DNA of 64,000 nucleotides from Candidatus Rokuibacteriota bacterium (GCA_003220435.1 QHSL01000066.1:62001-126000); one strand, 5' to 3'; numbered from the stretch's first letter, positions 48,573-57,706 are shown. Notes: generated by a model not told the origin, from the letters alone. Numbers and translations are program-made.

Positions 48573-48904
48573 GCGGCCGAGAAGGGTCTAGCTGGGCCCT
48601 TATCGGCTGCCGCCACCACGCGTGAGGCGCTGGCGCTCTTCCGGGGTCCACGGGATCGACGCGTCCGGCGCCGCCCGCGCCCGCACCAATTGCGATCGAG
48701 GTCGCACGCGCGCAGATAGAGCGGGCGGGCGCGATGGTGGCGTCCGCCTACCCGGTCTTGAAGACGGACGTGCCTTTCTACAAGGCGGTCGCGATCGTCA
48801 CCGCCGCGAGCACCGTGGCCCTGCTCCACGCCGGAGACGGGCAGGGGGAAGGCCCCTACGGGCTCGAGGTGTGGCAGCTGCAGTATGCGGCGAAGTAGCG
48901 CGCC
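48573..48904. other. 332-bp stretch with a probable gene fragment
   Basis: Plus-strand frame from ATG 48734 to TAG 48898 encodes 54 residues including PFYKAVAIVTAASTVALLHA and GPYGLEVWQLQYAAK; the frame is open back to about 48630 but has no start with ribosome site there. The end looks like real protein, so it is probably the C-terminal remnant of a lost gene or a small gene starting at 48734. Nothing else is visible. Confidence 0.4.
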
Positions 48905-50365
48905 TCAGCGGGCGCCGACGATCTTCGCGGCCTCGCCGGCGAGCCGCACGATGTGCAGCCCGGTGTTGGCCCGGTCGGCGAGATAGACGAACCCGCGCTC
49001 GTCCGCCTCGACGTTGTTCGTCTGGATCGCGACCTTGCAGCTGCGCGTCCCGTTTTGCACGCAGCGCTCCGCCGTCCGCTCGGTCGTCGCCGGGATGTAG
49101 AACGCGGCCTCGCGCGGCGCATAGGGATCGCGCACGTCGACAGCCCGTACGCCGGCGTTGAAGTAGGCGACGAACACCATCTTCCTGTAGAAGATCGGCG
49201 CGAACGTCTCGCTGCTCGAGTGCGGCCCGAATCGCCCGCCGCGCCGGCAGAAGGCGCCCTTCGACTCCGGCACCTGGAACGTCGACACGGAGAACGGCTT
49301 GGTCTCGGCGGTGATGTCGACCAGGAAGCTTGCGTGCCGGGATTCGCGGCACTCGTTGGCGATGGCCTCGGAGACCAGGAAGACGAAGTCGCGCACCCGG
49401 TCCTTGGTGTTGGGCGCCCAGTCGCCGATCGTCACGCCCAGGATCGGGAACGAGGTGTGGCCGCCCCAGTTGGGCGACATGTAGAGCCGGCCGATCTCGG
49501 GATGATTCAGGTTCGCCGCGGTCGGCTCCTTGGGACCGGTGAGCAGCTTCTGCCGGTCGACGATCTGCAGCGCGCCCTCGCCGCTGGTCCCGTAGGCGAA
49601 GTAGACACGGTTGCCGAAGACGATCGGCCCGTGGACGCCGTGGGCGACCGTGATGGGCCCGGTCGAGCCGGGCTGCTGGCCGGCCAGCCCGAAGTCGCGG
49701 ACGAACACCGGCTTCGCTGGATCGCTGAGGTCGTAGATCTTCGTCATCCGCCACGTGCGCCAGCCCGAGGGGCCGAGCTGCAGCGGGTCTACCTTGACGA
49801 GATCGCCCGAGACCAGGTACGCGATGCCGGTGTCGCACTCCCACCAGTTCTTGTGCGTCGACGTGAGGCCGGTGACGACGGTGCTCGTCTTCTGCGGCTT
49901 CGCCGGATCGGTGACGTCCCACACCTCGTGGCCCGAGTTCGGAACCGAGTTGCCGATGGTCCTCAGCAGATATGTCCGGCCCTGCCGGTCGCACACGCGG
50001 GCCATCTGCGCGCCGCCCTGTTCCCCGCCGCCGGGCACGCCGGGAATGTGGAAGAGATAGCGCGGCTTCGCGGGATCGGTGACATCGACGATCGACGTGC
50101 CGTTGTCCTCCTCGGCACCGGTGAGCGGGTTGCGCGCGCGTCCGCCGTGATGGCCGACGTAGGCGATGAAGCGCCCGCGCTGCGGGTGGATCGTCGGCTG
50201 GTAGGCCGAGCGGCCCTGCAGGTCGTCGTGGCCGACCAGCTCCATATCGTGAGCCTCCGCGCCGTGGCCGCGTGCCGGCGTCTGCGTGGCGGCGGGCCCG
50301 GCCGCGAGCACCACCAGGGCGCAGCCGAGGAGGATCAGCCGGAGCGACCGTGAGAGGGACGTCAT
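48905..50365 (-). CDS. exported LVIVD-repeat (beta-propeller-like) protein
   Basis: 486 residues. A Sec signal peptide (RSLRLILLGCALVVLAAG, then ATQT) is followed by LVIVD-type blades: TSIVDVTDPAKPRYLFHIPG, HEVWDVTDPAKPQKTSTVV, TKIYDLSDPAKPVFVRDFG, ALQIVDRQKLL, AVDVRDPYAPREAAFYI and VYLADRANTGLHIVRL. Such proteins fold as extracytoplasmic beta-propellers and may bind surface partners or metals. Function not known. The damaged MDR gene lies 22 bp upstream in the same direction. Confidence 0.82.
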   Translation of the reverse strand: MTSLSRSLRLILLGCALVVLAAGPAATQTPARGHGAEAHDMELVGHDDLQGRSAYQPTIHPQRGRFIAYVGHHGGRARNPLTGAEEDNGTSIVDVTDPAKPRYLFHIPGVPGGGEQGGAQMARVCDRQGRTYLLRTIGNSVPNSGHEVWDVTDPAKPQKTSTVVTGLTSTHKNWWECDTGIAYLVSGDLVKVDPLQLGPSGWRTWRMTKIYDLSDPAKPVFVRDFGLAGQQPGSTGPITVAHGVHGPIVFGNRVYFAYGTSGEGALQIVDRQKLLTGPKEPTAANLNHPEIGRLYMSPNWGGHTSFPILGVTIGDWAPNTKDRVRDFVFLVSEAIANECRESRHASFLVDITAETKPFSVSTFQVPESKGAFCRRGGRFGPHSSSETFAPIFYRKMVFVAYFNAGVRAVDVRDPYAPREAAFYIPATTERTAERCVQNGTRSCKVAIQTNNVEADERGFVYLADRANTGLHIVRLAGEAAKIVGAR

Positions 50366-50387
50366 GCGCGGCTCCTTTCCGCTCGGG

Positions 50388-51439
50388 TCAGCTTCTCCAG
50401 GGCTCGACGAGGACCTTGGCGTGACGCTCCGGCGAGCCCAGCTCCTCGAACGCGCCCGCGACGCCCTCGACGCCCACCTTGCCGGTGACGAGCGGCGCCG
50501 TCGCGATCGCGCCCGCCGCGATCGCACCCAGCGTCGCGGCGAACTCATCGGCGGTGTAGCCGAGGACGAACTGGAGGCTCAGCTCCTTCACGATCCCCAG
50601 CATCGGAGAGATCGCGTCCTGCTCCATGCACACGCCGACGACTACGATGCGCGTACCGCGCGGTGCGGCGCCCATGATCTGATCGAGCACGCCCGGTACG
50701 CCCACGCACTCGAACACGACGGCGGGGCGCAGCGGCGGCCCCGGGATCCACGGCGGGAGCTTCGGCGCGCGGCTCGCGTCGCGCCAGACGGCGACCTCGC
50801 GCCAGCTCTGCCACGGCGTGGTCGCCTTCGGATCCACGACGACGTCGGCGCCGAGCGTCGCCGCCAGCTCGCGCCGGCGCGGCGAGAAATCGGCACCGAC
50901 TGCCGGCTCGGCGCTCGGCCTCGACGAACTTCTCGGCGTGCTTGAGCGCGTGCAGGTCCGAGCCGCAGATTCCGCACGCGAGCGTCTTCACCAGCACCTC
51001 GCCCGGCCCGGGCGCGGGCAGGGGTACGTCCGCGACGACGAGTCGCTGCTTCCGCATCACGCTCGCGCGCATCGCCGGCAAGCCCTCCTGAGGTGTCGTT
51101 GGAGTAGCCCACCGTCCACACGCCGTCCGGGCGGACGAGCCCCGGTCGCGAGCAGACGCGCTCGCCGCGGGGGAGATGCCGGCGCGTCTCGGGACCGTGC
51201 TCGATGATCTCGGCGCAGAACTCGTGGCCCATCACGATGTCGCGGCTCAGGTCCATCACGAACCGACTGCCGGCTCGGCGCTCGGCCTCGACGAACTTCT
51301 CGGCGTGCTTGAGCGCGTGCAGGTCCGAGCCGCAGATTCCGCACGCGAGCGTCTTCACCAGCACCTCGCCCGGCCCGGGCGCGGGCAGGGGTACGTCCGC
51401 GACGACGAGTCGCTGCTTCCGCATCACGCTCGCGCGCAT
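50388..51439 (-). pseudogene. zinc-type alcohol dehydrogenase (MDR) gene disrupted by a 199-bp internal duplication
   Basis: From ATG 51439 the first part is normal: CGICGSDLHALKHAE with the first zinc ligands, DIVMGHEFCAEIIEHG, then GVWTVGYSNDT. At 51094 the sequence jumps back to a copy of its own 5' end (50895-51093 equals 51262-51460). After the copy, ADFSPRRRELAATLGADVVVD and FECVGVPGVLDQIMGAAPRG resume the family C-terminal half to the stop at 50388. The segment that should hold the GxGxxG NAD loop (about 60 codons) is missing. Either recombination replaced it or the assembly is wrong here. Confidence 0.75.
50895..51093 (-). repeat. direct repeat of MDR 5' end, misplaced copy
   Basis: 199 bp identical, as far as I can compare, to 51262-51460, offset 367 bp. 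It includes the ribosome site, the start codon and the first zinc motif, lying in the middle of the gene. Confidence 0.85.
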
Positions 51440-51460
51440 CGCCGGCAAGCCCTCCTGAGG
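51262..51460 (-). repeat. direct repeat of MDR 5' end, true start
   Basis: Partner of the copy at 50895-51093. This one carries the functional position of the start codon, with AGGAGGG about 10 nt before ATG 51439. Confidence 0.85.
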
Positions 51461-51531
51461 GCATTCGCGGATCTGACCGAGTACGCGAGCCCACACGACG
51501 GCGCGCTCCCTTCGCGCCGTGCGCTCGACTC

Positions 51532-52950
51532 TTACGCCGCGGCGCGCGGCACCGCGGGACGCAGGCGCGACCCGATGACGAGCGCCGCCATCGGCGCCAC
51601 CACGAAGCCGCCGAAGAGCCACGCGCCCGCGAGCGCCGCCGCCGTCCTCGAGGGGCCGCCCCCGAGCCCGGCGGCATTGGCGATGATGCCGGACAGCGCG
51701 GCGCCGAGCGAGACCGCAAAGAGCTGCGTGCTCGGGATCATCGACGCCGTGACCGCGCCCTCGTCCGGCCGCCCTGCCGACAGGACGGCCGCGGCGACGT
51801 GCGCCCAGCACGTGCCGATCCCGAGACCGACCAGCGTCAGCGCCACCGCGATCGCCGCCACCGGACCCGAGCCGATCGTGAGGAAGAGGCCGATGAATCC
51901 CGATGCGGTCAGCAGCGGGCCGAGGGTCACGGCCCACCGCACTCGCTTCGCAGCCACGGACGCGCTTGCCAGCGTGCCCGCCGTCCACGCGAGTGACTGG
52001 AGCGCGTAGAGATAGCCGGAGGCCGCCGGCGTCACGCCGTGCAGCACCTGGACCAGCAGCGGGAGGTAGATGCCGCCGGGCGTGGTCGACATGCCGAGCA
52101 GGAGGATCATCCAGAATCCCTTCCCGATGCGGTTCGCGGGGGAGAGCATACCCGTCGGGAAGAGCCGCTCCGGCGCCTTGCCGTCGAGCCGGAGCATGAC
52201 GGCCACGAAGATGATCGCCGCGGCGAAGAGCGCGACGCGCGCCGCCGCGCCGCCGGCGTTCGCGATCGAGCCGACGCAGAGGACGCTCGTGCAGACGAGC
52301 GCCAGGCGTCCGAAGGGGACGCGCGCCGATTCGGTGCCCACGCTCGCCCTCGCGGGCAGGATGCGCCACGTGAGCACGCCGACCAGCACGGCGATCGGTG
52401 CCACCGCCCAGAACGCCGTGCGCCAGAGCCCGAGCCCCGCCAGTACGCCTCCGACCGCCGGCCCGCTCAGCGCCGGAATCGCCCACGTGCAGGAGATCGC
52501 GGTGAGCATGCGTGGCCACAGAACTTCGGGAAAGACCTCGCGCACCATGCTGTGGGCGCCGGCGATCAGCATCCCGCCACCGAGGCCCTGTAGCGCGCGG
52601 CCGGCGACCAGGACGGTCATGCTCGGCGCGGTGGCGCAGACGGCCGTGCCCACTACGAACACGGCGGCGGCGAGGACGAACGCGCGGCGCATCCCCGCCC
52701 GGCCGATGGCGACCGAGCTCCCGGCGCTTCCGAGCATCGAGGCGATCGCATAGGCCGTCGAGGCCCATGCGTAGATCGCGAGACCGCCGATCTCGGCGAT
52801 GGCCGAGGGCAGGACCGTCGCGGTGATGAACGCGCTGAACGCGGGCGCCAGGATGCAAAGCACGACGATGACCGCGGACAGCGTGTACGGAGGTTCGAGC
52901 AGCGCGGTCCAGGAGCCCTCGGGTTCGGCGAGGCGCGCATGAGGGGCCAT
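51532..52950 (-). CDS. MFS transporter
   Basis: 472 residues with 12-14 membrane helices. The DHA-type loop GRAGMRRAFVLAAAVF lies between helices 2 and 3, and GRALQGLGGGMLIAGAHSMVREVFP is the family motif of drug:H+ antiporters. Probably exports a small organic compound. The first residues (MAPHARLAEP) are encoded by a family-2 hairpin repeat, and an alternative ATG at 52965 lies within it, so the true start is uncertain. The MDR gene lies downstream in the same direction. Confidence 0.85.
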   Translation of the reverse strand: MAPHARLAEPEGSWTALLEPPYTLSAVIVVLCILAPAFSAFITATVLPSAIAEIGGLAIYAWASTAYAIASMLGSAGSSVAIGRAGMRRAFVLAAAVFVVGTAVCATAPSMTVLVAGRALQGLGGGMLIAGAHSMVREVFPEVLWPRMLTAISCTWAIPALSGPAVGGVLAGLGLWRTAFWAVAPIAVLVGVLTWRILPARASVGTESARVPFGRLALVCTSVLCVGSIANAGGAAARVALFAAAIIFVAVMLRLDGKAPERLFPTGMLSPANRIGKGFWMILLLGMSTTPGGIYLPLLVQVLHGVTPAASGYLYALQSLAWTAGTLASASVAAKRVRWAVTLGPLLTASGFIGLFLTIGSGPVAAIAVALTLVGLGIGTCWAHVAAAVLSAGRPDEGAVTASMIPSTQLFAVSLGAALSGIIANAAGLGGGPSRTAAALAGAWLFGGFVVAPMAALVIGSRLRPAVPRAAA

Positions 52951-52968
52951 GTCGGGGCCCCTCATGTT
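52930..52968 (-). repeat. hairpin repeat family 2, partial copy overlapping the MFS start
   Basis: ATGAGGGGCCCCGACATGGC on the minus strand matches the hairpin part of the units at 27.7 kb (GGGGCCCCGACATGGCCCC). It provides the first codons of the transporter. Confidence 0.7.
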
Positions 52969-53030
52969 ACTGCACTAGCTACCCCTCGGGTACCGGCCGG
53001 ACCTCCTCGCCGACTCCTTGATGCCCTCCG

Positions 53031-53291
53031 TCACTGCCCGGAACGATTCGACACCGCGCTCAGCGTACGCTGTCCCGCTTGGAGCGCCGCGCTGACGTGC
53101 TCTTTCGTCCGGTCCAGCACATGCTCCGTCCGCTTCTCGACCGTCTGGAGCCTCTTCTCGAGCGCCTGGAGCGTGTCGATCGCCCCCACGCGAACGCCCC
53201 TGGTCTTGCTCTCGGCGAATTCTCGAACCTGATCGCCCCAGAACCAGACCGCGAGCCCGCCTGCCACCGCGCCCAGGATGAATCGAACCAT
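53031..53291 (-). CDS. small membrane-anchored coiled-coil protein (YtxH-like)
   Basis: 86 residues: a short N-terminal membrane helix (VRFILGAVAGGLAVWFWG), then a charged helix with heptads (DTLQALEKRLQTVEKRTEHVLDRTKEHVSAALQAGQRTL) that should be a coiled coil. YtxH-like proteins are stress-associated and poorly understood. AAAGGAGAACGACC precedes ATG 53291. It stands alone between the MFS gene and the amidohydrolase. Confidence 0.65.
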   Translation of the reverse strand: MVRFILGAVAGGLAVWFWGDQVREFAESKTRGVRVGAIDTLQALEKRLQTVEKRTEHVLDRTKEHVSAALQAGQRTLSAVSNRSGQ

Positions 53292-53502
53292 GGTCGTTCT
53301 CCTTTCTTCGGTTACTGTTTTGCTCGCTGGGTGATCGGCTGCAGCAAGACGCATGCCGGCGGTCACCGGGCCGAAAAATCGCGGGAGAAGCGTGTGATGG
53401 GCGGTTCGGCGACGCCGGATGCGGCCGACTTGGTAACTCTTGCCGTGTAAGAGTCCGTGTAAGAAATGGAGGGCGGCGTCGATCGCCCGACGGCGGCTCG
53501 GG

Positions 53503-54501
53503 CTAGAGGCCCAGCAGCGCCTCCAGGTTCTGCCAGAGGATCCTGTTCTTCTCGTCCTGGGTGAGGCTCGCGAGCCCCTGCACCCAGCCGACGGGTGAGG
53601 GGCTCCAGCCGACGAACGGCCAATCGCTTCCGAGCACCACCCGGTCGGCGCCGACGTGATCGATCAAGTAACGCAGCCCCGGCTCGCTGTCGGTCACGCA
53701 GTCGTAGTAGAGACGGCGCTGGTAGGAGCTGGGAGGTTTGTGGATGTGCTCGCGCGCCTCGGTGCGGACCCGCCAGCCGTGGTCGAGGCGACCCATACCG
53801 AAGCACGCCGGTCCGCCGCCGTGGGCGATGCACACTTTGAGGGCGGGGCACGCGTCGAGGATTCCGCCGAACATGAGCGTCGCGACGATCAGCAAGTCCT
53901 CCACGATGACGCCGATGGAGTTCGGGATCCCGTAGCGACCGCGGCTGGCGAAGAGCAGGTTGTGCTGCGGCTGCGGATGGAAGAACAGGACGGCGCCCAT
54001 GCTCTCGGCGGCCTTGAACAGCGGCAAGAACCGCGGCTCGTCCCAGGTGGAGTCATTCACCACCGTGTCGAGCTCGGCGCCCTTGAGGCCGAGCACCGTC
54101 ACCGCGCGCTCGAGCTCGCCGACGGCGGCGCCGACGTTCTGCAGCGGCAACGTCGCCAGGCCCGCGAAGCGCCGAGGCCACTGGCGTGTCATGCCGGCGA
54201 TCTCGTCGTTGACGTCGCGGGCGAGCTGACGCCCCGGCGACGCGTCCAGGTGGTAGCCGAAGAGCGGCGTGTGGATCGACACGACCTGCACGTCGATGCC
54301 TTGCACGTCCATGTCCTGGAGCCGCTCTTCCGGCGTGAAGCGCAGCTTGGGCGTCTGGACGCGGCTGCGCCGGCCGCTGGTCACCGTGGTGCCCAGCCCT
54401 TCGCCGGGCTCGTACGTCGTCCCGTACCAGTCACGCCCAGCGTCGACGGCTCGCCACAGACACTGCGGCATCAGATGCGCGTGGATGTCGATGCTACGCA
54501 T
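53503..54501 (-). CDS. amidohydrolase family 2 protein (ACMSD-like), paralogue 2
   Basis: 332 residues with the same metal set as paralogue 1: IDIHAHLMPQ, LFFHPQPQHN, CIAHGGGPACF and VLGSDWPFV. The length, FTPEERLQDMDVQGIDVQVV and the C-terminus match the protein at 33134-34132 closely; the two differ mainly in surface regions such as the segment after RRLYYD. It probably acts on a related substrate. Divergent from the sugar-type ABC operon by 164 bp that contain a family-1 repeat. Confidence 0.87.
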   Translation of the reverse strand: MRSIDIHAHLMPQCLWRAVDAGRDWYGTTYEPGEGLGTTVTSGRRSRVQTPKLRFTPEERLQDMDVQGIDVQVVSIHTPLFGYHLDASPGRQLARDVNDEIAGMTRQWPRRFAGLATLPLQNVGAAVGELERAVTVLGLKGAELDTVVNDSTWDEPRFLPLFKAAESMGAVLFFHPQPQHNLLFASRGRYGIPNSIGVIVEDLLIVATLMFGGILDACPALKVCIAHGGGPACFGMGRLDHGWRVRTEAREHIHKPPSSYQRRLYYDCVTDSEPGLRYLIDHVGADRVVLGSDWPFVGWSPSPVGWVQGLASLTQDEKNRILWQNLEALLGL

Positions 54502-54596
54502 CGACCGCGTTCCCTTTTTGCCTTGACACCTTCGTGACCTCGCTGTTAGACGTGAGCCACTCGCTGCCCGGCCGCCATCATAACCGAGTTGTTGGG

Positions 54597-54643
54597 CGCG
54601 CCTCGGCTGGCGGGGCCCCGGCCCCGCGACGGCCTGCGGCGCG
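54597..54643 (+). repeat. palindromic repeat family 1, copy F
   Basis: A full unit with inner stem GCGGGGC-CCCG-GCCCCGC, ending 23 bp before the ATG of the binding-protein gene. Confidence 0.85.
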
Positions 54644-54665
54644 CGCACTGCCACAGGAGGCTCAC

Positions 54666-55964
54666 ATGACGACGCTCGCGAAGATGCTCGGCGTCCTGAT
54701 CGCGCTGCTCACCATCGCCGCCGTGCCCCTCCTCGAGCCCGCGTCCGCGGCGGGCAAACTGAGCCTCTGGCGCCTCAAGACCTACATCCCGCCCGCCGAC
54801 AAGATCCTCGACGCGAACGCCCAGGAGTGCGCGAAGAAGGCCGGCATCGAGCTCGCGATCCAGACCTACACCTTCGACGACATGTGGACGAAGTTCACCG
54901 CGGCGATCGAGGCGAAGACGCTGCCGGACATCGCGGAGCTCGACGCCGTCGGGCCGGCGCGGCTGGCCAATCTCGGACGGCTCTCGGACGTGTCCGACGT
55001 GGTGGCGGCGGCCACCAAGGAGCTCGGCCCGATCCTGTCCAACGCCGACGGCGCGGTGAAGTTCGGCGGCAAGTACTACGCGGTGCCCCACTACGCGATC
55101 CCGCTCGTGCTGTTCTACCGCTCGGATATCCTCACCAAGGTCGGCGCCGAGCCGCCGGACACCTGGGAGGACATCCAGAAGGTCTCCGAGAAGGTGAAGA
55201 AGGCCGGCGTGCAGGACTTCCCCAACGGCTTTCCTTGGAACCGCACCGGCGACGGCTACGACCCGGCGATGAGCCTGCTGTGGAGCTACGGCGCCGCGTG
55301 GGTCGACAAGAGCGGGAAGTTCACGGGCATCCCGAAGGCCCAGGGCCTCGAAGCGCTCAAGGTCGTGACGCGCGCCTACCTCGCCGACAAGACCGCCGCC
55401 TTCGACTACCTCTCGTGGTCGGGCGCCACCAACAACGAGGCGTTCATGGCCGGCAAGATCACCTTCACCCCGAACGGGCCGAGTATTCTCTTCCAGGAGG
55501 AGTCGACCCAGCATCCGCTGCTGAAGGACACCGCGATCAAGGTCATGCCGAAGGGTCCGGCGGGACGCAACCTGGCGCTCACCTTCGTGATGAACTGGGC
55601 GGTGCCGTCCGACGGCAAGCAGCAGAAGGAGGCCAAGGCGCTGATCGGGTGCGTGATGGCCCGCGAGAATTTCGTGAAGTACATGACCGGCTCGTTCCGC
55701 CAGATGGTGCCGCTCTTCGCCAAACCGCTCGACGACGCGTACTGGAACACGCCCTCCGGCAAGATCATCGTCGACACCGTGAAGCAGGGCCATCCCGTCG
55801 GCTGGCCGGGCCCGACGACGCCGGCGGCGGCGGAGGTCGTCTCCGGCAACGTGCTCACCGACATGATCACGCGCGTGATCGTCGACAAGGTGGCGCCGGA
55901 GGCGGCGATCGACGAGGCCAACAAGCGGATCAAGGAGATCTACGATCGGCTCCCGGTAAAGTGA
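54666..55964 (+). CDS. family 1 ABC transporter substrate-binding protein (sugar type)
   Basis: 432 residues. Signal peptide MLGVLIALLTIAAVPLLEP, then ASAAG; the mature part has the family-1 layout: TFDDMWTKFTAAIEAKTLPDIAEL, KYYAVPHYAIPLVLFYRSDIL, TWEDIQKVSEKVKKAG, and FMAGKITFTPNGPSILF. It should bind an oligosaccharide, glycerol-phosphate or related solute. ATG 54666 has GGAGG 5 nt upstream. The first permease gene overlaps its stop (GTGA). Confidence 0.9.
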   Translation: MTTLAKMLGVLIALLTIAAVPLLEPASAAGKLSLWRLKTYIPPADKILDANAQECAKKAGIELAIQTYTFDDMWTKFTAAIEAKTLPDIAELDAVGPARLANLGRLSDVSDVVAAATKELGPILSNADGAVKFGGKYYAVPHYAIPLVLFYRSDILTKVGAEPPDTWEDIQKVSEKVKKAGVQDFPNGFPWNRTGDGYDPAMSLLWSYGAAWVDKSGKFTGIPKAQGLEALKVVTRAYLADKTAAFDYLSWSGATNNEAFMAGKITFTPNGPSILFQEESTQHPLLKDTAIKVMPKGPAGRNLALTFVMNWAVPSDGKQQKEAKALIGCVMARENFVKYMTGSFRQMVPLFAKPLDDAYWNTPSGKIIVDTVKQGHPVGWPGPTTPAAAEVVSGNVLTDMITRVIVDKVAPEAAIDEANKRIKEIYDRLPVK

Positions 55965-56845
55965 ATGCGCTGACCGACCGCCACCGGGAGCGGCTGCTCG
56001 GCTACGCGCTCATCGCCCCGGTGGCGATCTTCCTCGCTGGCCTCGTCGCCTATCCGTTCCTCTCCGCCATCTATCTGAGCCTCACCGAGAAGATCGTGGG
56101 CTACCCGGCCCACTTCGTCGGGCTCAAGAACTACGAATCGCTCCTGGAGAGCGGGCGCTTCCGGATCGTGGCGTGGAACAGCGCGGCCTTCACGGTGGGC
56201 TCGATCGTCGTAAAGCTCGTCATCGGCATGGCCATGGCGCTGGCGCTCCACCACGTGGTGCGCGGCAACCAGTTCATCCGGGGGATTTTGCTGCTGCCGT
56301 GGGTCATCCCCACCGTGGTCATCGCGCTCACCTGGAAGTGGCTGATGGATCTGTTCCGCGGGCTCATCAACGTGGCGCTGATCGACGTGGGCGTGGTGCG
56401 GAGCGGCGTGCACTGGCTCGGCGATCCCACGCTGGCGATGGTCTCGGTGATCATGGCCAACGTCTGGCGCGGCTTTCCGTTCTTCGGCGTCTCGTTCCTG
56501 GCGGCCATGCAGACCGTGCCCCAGGAACTGTACGACGCCGCCGCGGTCGACGGCGCCGGCGGCTGGCACAAGTTCTGGCAGATCACGCTGCCCAGCATCA
56601 AGGGCGTCGTCGCGGTGGTGACGCTCCTGAGCACGATCGTCACGCTGAACGACTTCAACATCGTCTACATCATGACCCGCGGCGGCCCCGGCGCCGCCAC
56701 CCACATCTTCGCGACCTACAGCTACGAGCTCGGGATCATGTCGCAGCGCTGGGGGCTGGCGATGGCGGCATCGCTGGCCTCGCTGCCGCTGGTGGCGTTG
56801 CTCATCGTGGCGGTCGTGCGGTACCTGCACCGGGAGGAGGAGTGA
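55961..56845 (+). CDS. sugar-type ABC transporter permease (MalF-like)
   Basis: 294 residues with six membrane helices; GYALIAPVAIFLAGLVAYPF is the usual start and the EAA loop is ELYDAAAVDGAGGWHKFWQITLPSI. Start GTG 55961 overlaps the binding-protein stop (TGA 55962-55964), so the two are translationally coupled. Partner of the next permease. Confidence 0.9.
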   Translation: MNALTDRHRERLLGYALIAPVAIFLAGLVAYPFLSAIYLSLTEKIVGYPAHFVGLKNYESLLESGRFRIVAWNSAAFTVGSIVVKLVIGMAMALALHHVVRGNQFIRGILLLPWVIPTVVIALTWKWLMDLFRGLINVALIDVGVVRSGVHWLGDPTLAMVSVIMANVWRGFPFFGVSFLAAMQTVPQELYDAAAVDGAGGWHKFWQITLPSIKGVVAVVTLLSTIVTLNDFNIVYIMTRGGPGAATHIFATYSYELGIMSQRWGLAMAASLASLPLVALLIVAVVRYLHREEE

Positions 56846-56847
56846 CG

Positions 56848-57669
56848 ATGCGCCCGGCGACGCTCGCGCGCTGGATCGTGCTCGCCCTGATCGTGTTGGT
56901 CGTGTTCGTGCCGATGTACTGGATCCTGGTGACCTCGTTCAAGACCGGGCGGCAGATCCTCCTCTCCGAGCGCATCTACGTGCCGTGGCCGTTCACGATC
57001 GACAACTACGTCTATCTGTTCCAGGAGAGCCGCTTCGCGCTGTGGATCCGCAACAGCGCGATCACCGCCACCGCCAGCACCCTGCTCTCGCTGGTGATCG
57101 GCGCCGCCGGCGCCTATTCGCTGACGCGGCTGTCGTTCCCCGGGCGCCGGACCTTCGGCGGAATCGTGCTCATCACGTACCTGGTGCCGCCGGGACTCAT
57201 GTTCATCCCGCTCTACCGCACCTTCATCCAGATGGGCTACACGGATTCGCTCGGCACCCTGATCCTCGCCTATCCGACCTTCCTGGTGCCGTTTGTGACG
57301 TGGCTGCTCATGGGCTTCTTCCGCTCGATCCCGCGTGAGCTCGAGGAGGCGGCGCTGGTGGACGGTGCCACGCGCCTGCAGGCGATGGTGCGGGTGGTCC
57401 TGCCGCTGGCGGCCCCGGGACTGCTGGCGGCCGGCCTCTTCTGCTTCACGCTCTCGTGGAACGAGTTCCTCTACGCGCTGATCTTCATCGGCGACGACAG
57501 TCTGAAGACGCTACCGGTCGGCCTCTCGGAGTTCGTGGTCTCCGACTTCGCGTTCTGGGGCCAGCTCATGGCGGCGGCGGCGCTGGCCTCGCTGCCGGTG
57601 ATCGTGGTTTACATTTACCTGCACAAGTACATGGTGCAGGGGCTGACGGCGGGCGCGGTGAAGGGGTAG
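56848..57669 (+). CDS. sugar-type ABC transporter permease (MalG-like)
   Basis: 273 residues, six membrane helices: RWIVLALIVLVVFVPMYWIL, SFKTGRQILL, FTIDNYVYLF and the EAA loop ELEEAALVDGATRLQAMVRVVLPLAAPG. It completes the channel. The ATPase usual for this class is not encoded here, so it must be supplied from elsewhere. ATG 56848 has GGAGGAG 6 nt upstream; GTG 56842 is also possible. Confidence 0.9.
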   Translation: MRPATLARWIVLALIVLVVFVPMYWILVTSFKTGRQILLSERIYVPWPFTIDNYVYLFQESRFALWIRNSAITATASTLLSLVIGAAGAYSLTRLSFPGRRTFGGIVLITYLVPPGLMFIPLYRTFIQMGYTDSLGTLILAYPTFLVPFVTWLLMGFFRSIPRELEEAALVDGATRLQAMVRVVLPLAAPGLLAAGLFCFTLSWNEFLYALIFIGDDSLKTLPVGLSEFVVSDFAFWGQLMAAAALASLPVIVVYIYLHKYMVQGLTAGAVKG

Positions 57670-57692
57670 ACGGACCGAGGCGCCGAACGCGC

Positions 57693-57698
57693 TACACT
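57693..57698 (+). promoter_or_regulatory. -10 box TACACT, near-leaderless PrcB-like mRNA
   Basis: TACACT ends 8 nt before ATG 57707 and no ribosome site is present, so the transcript probably starts at the coding sequence. Confidence 0.4.
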
Positions 57699-57706
57699 GG
57701 CGCGCG

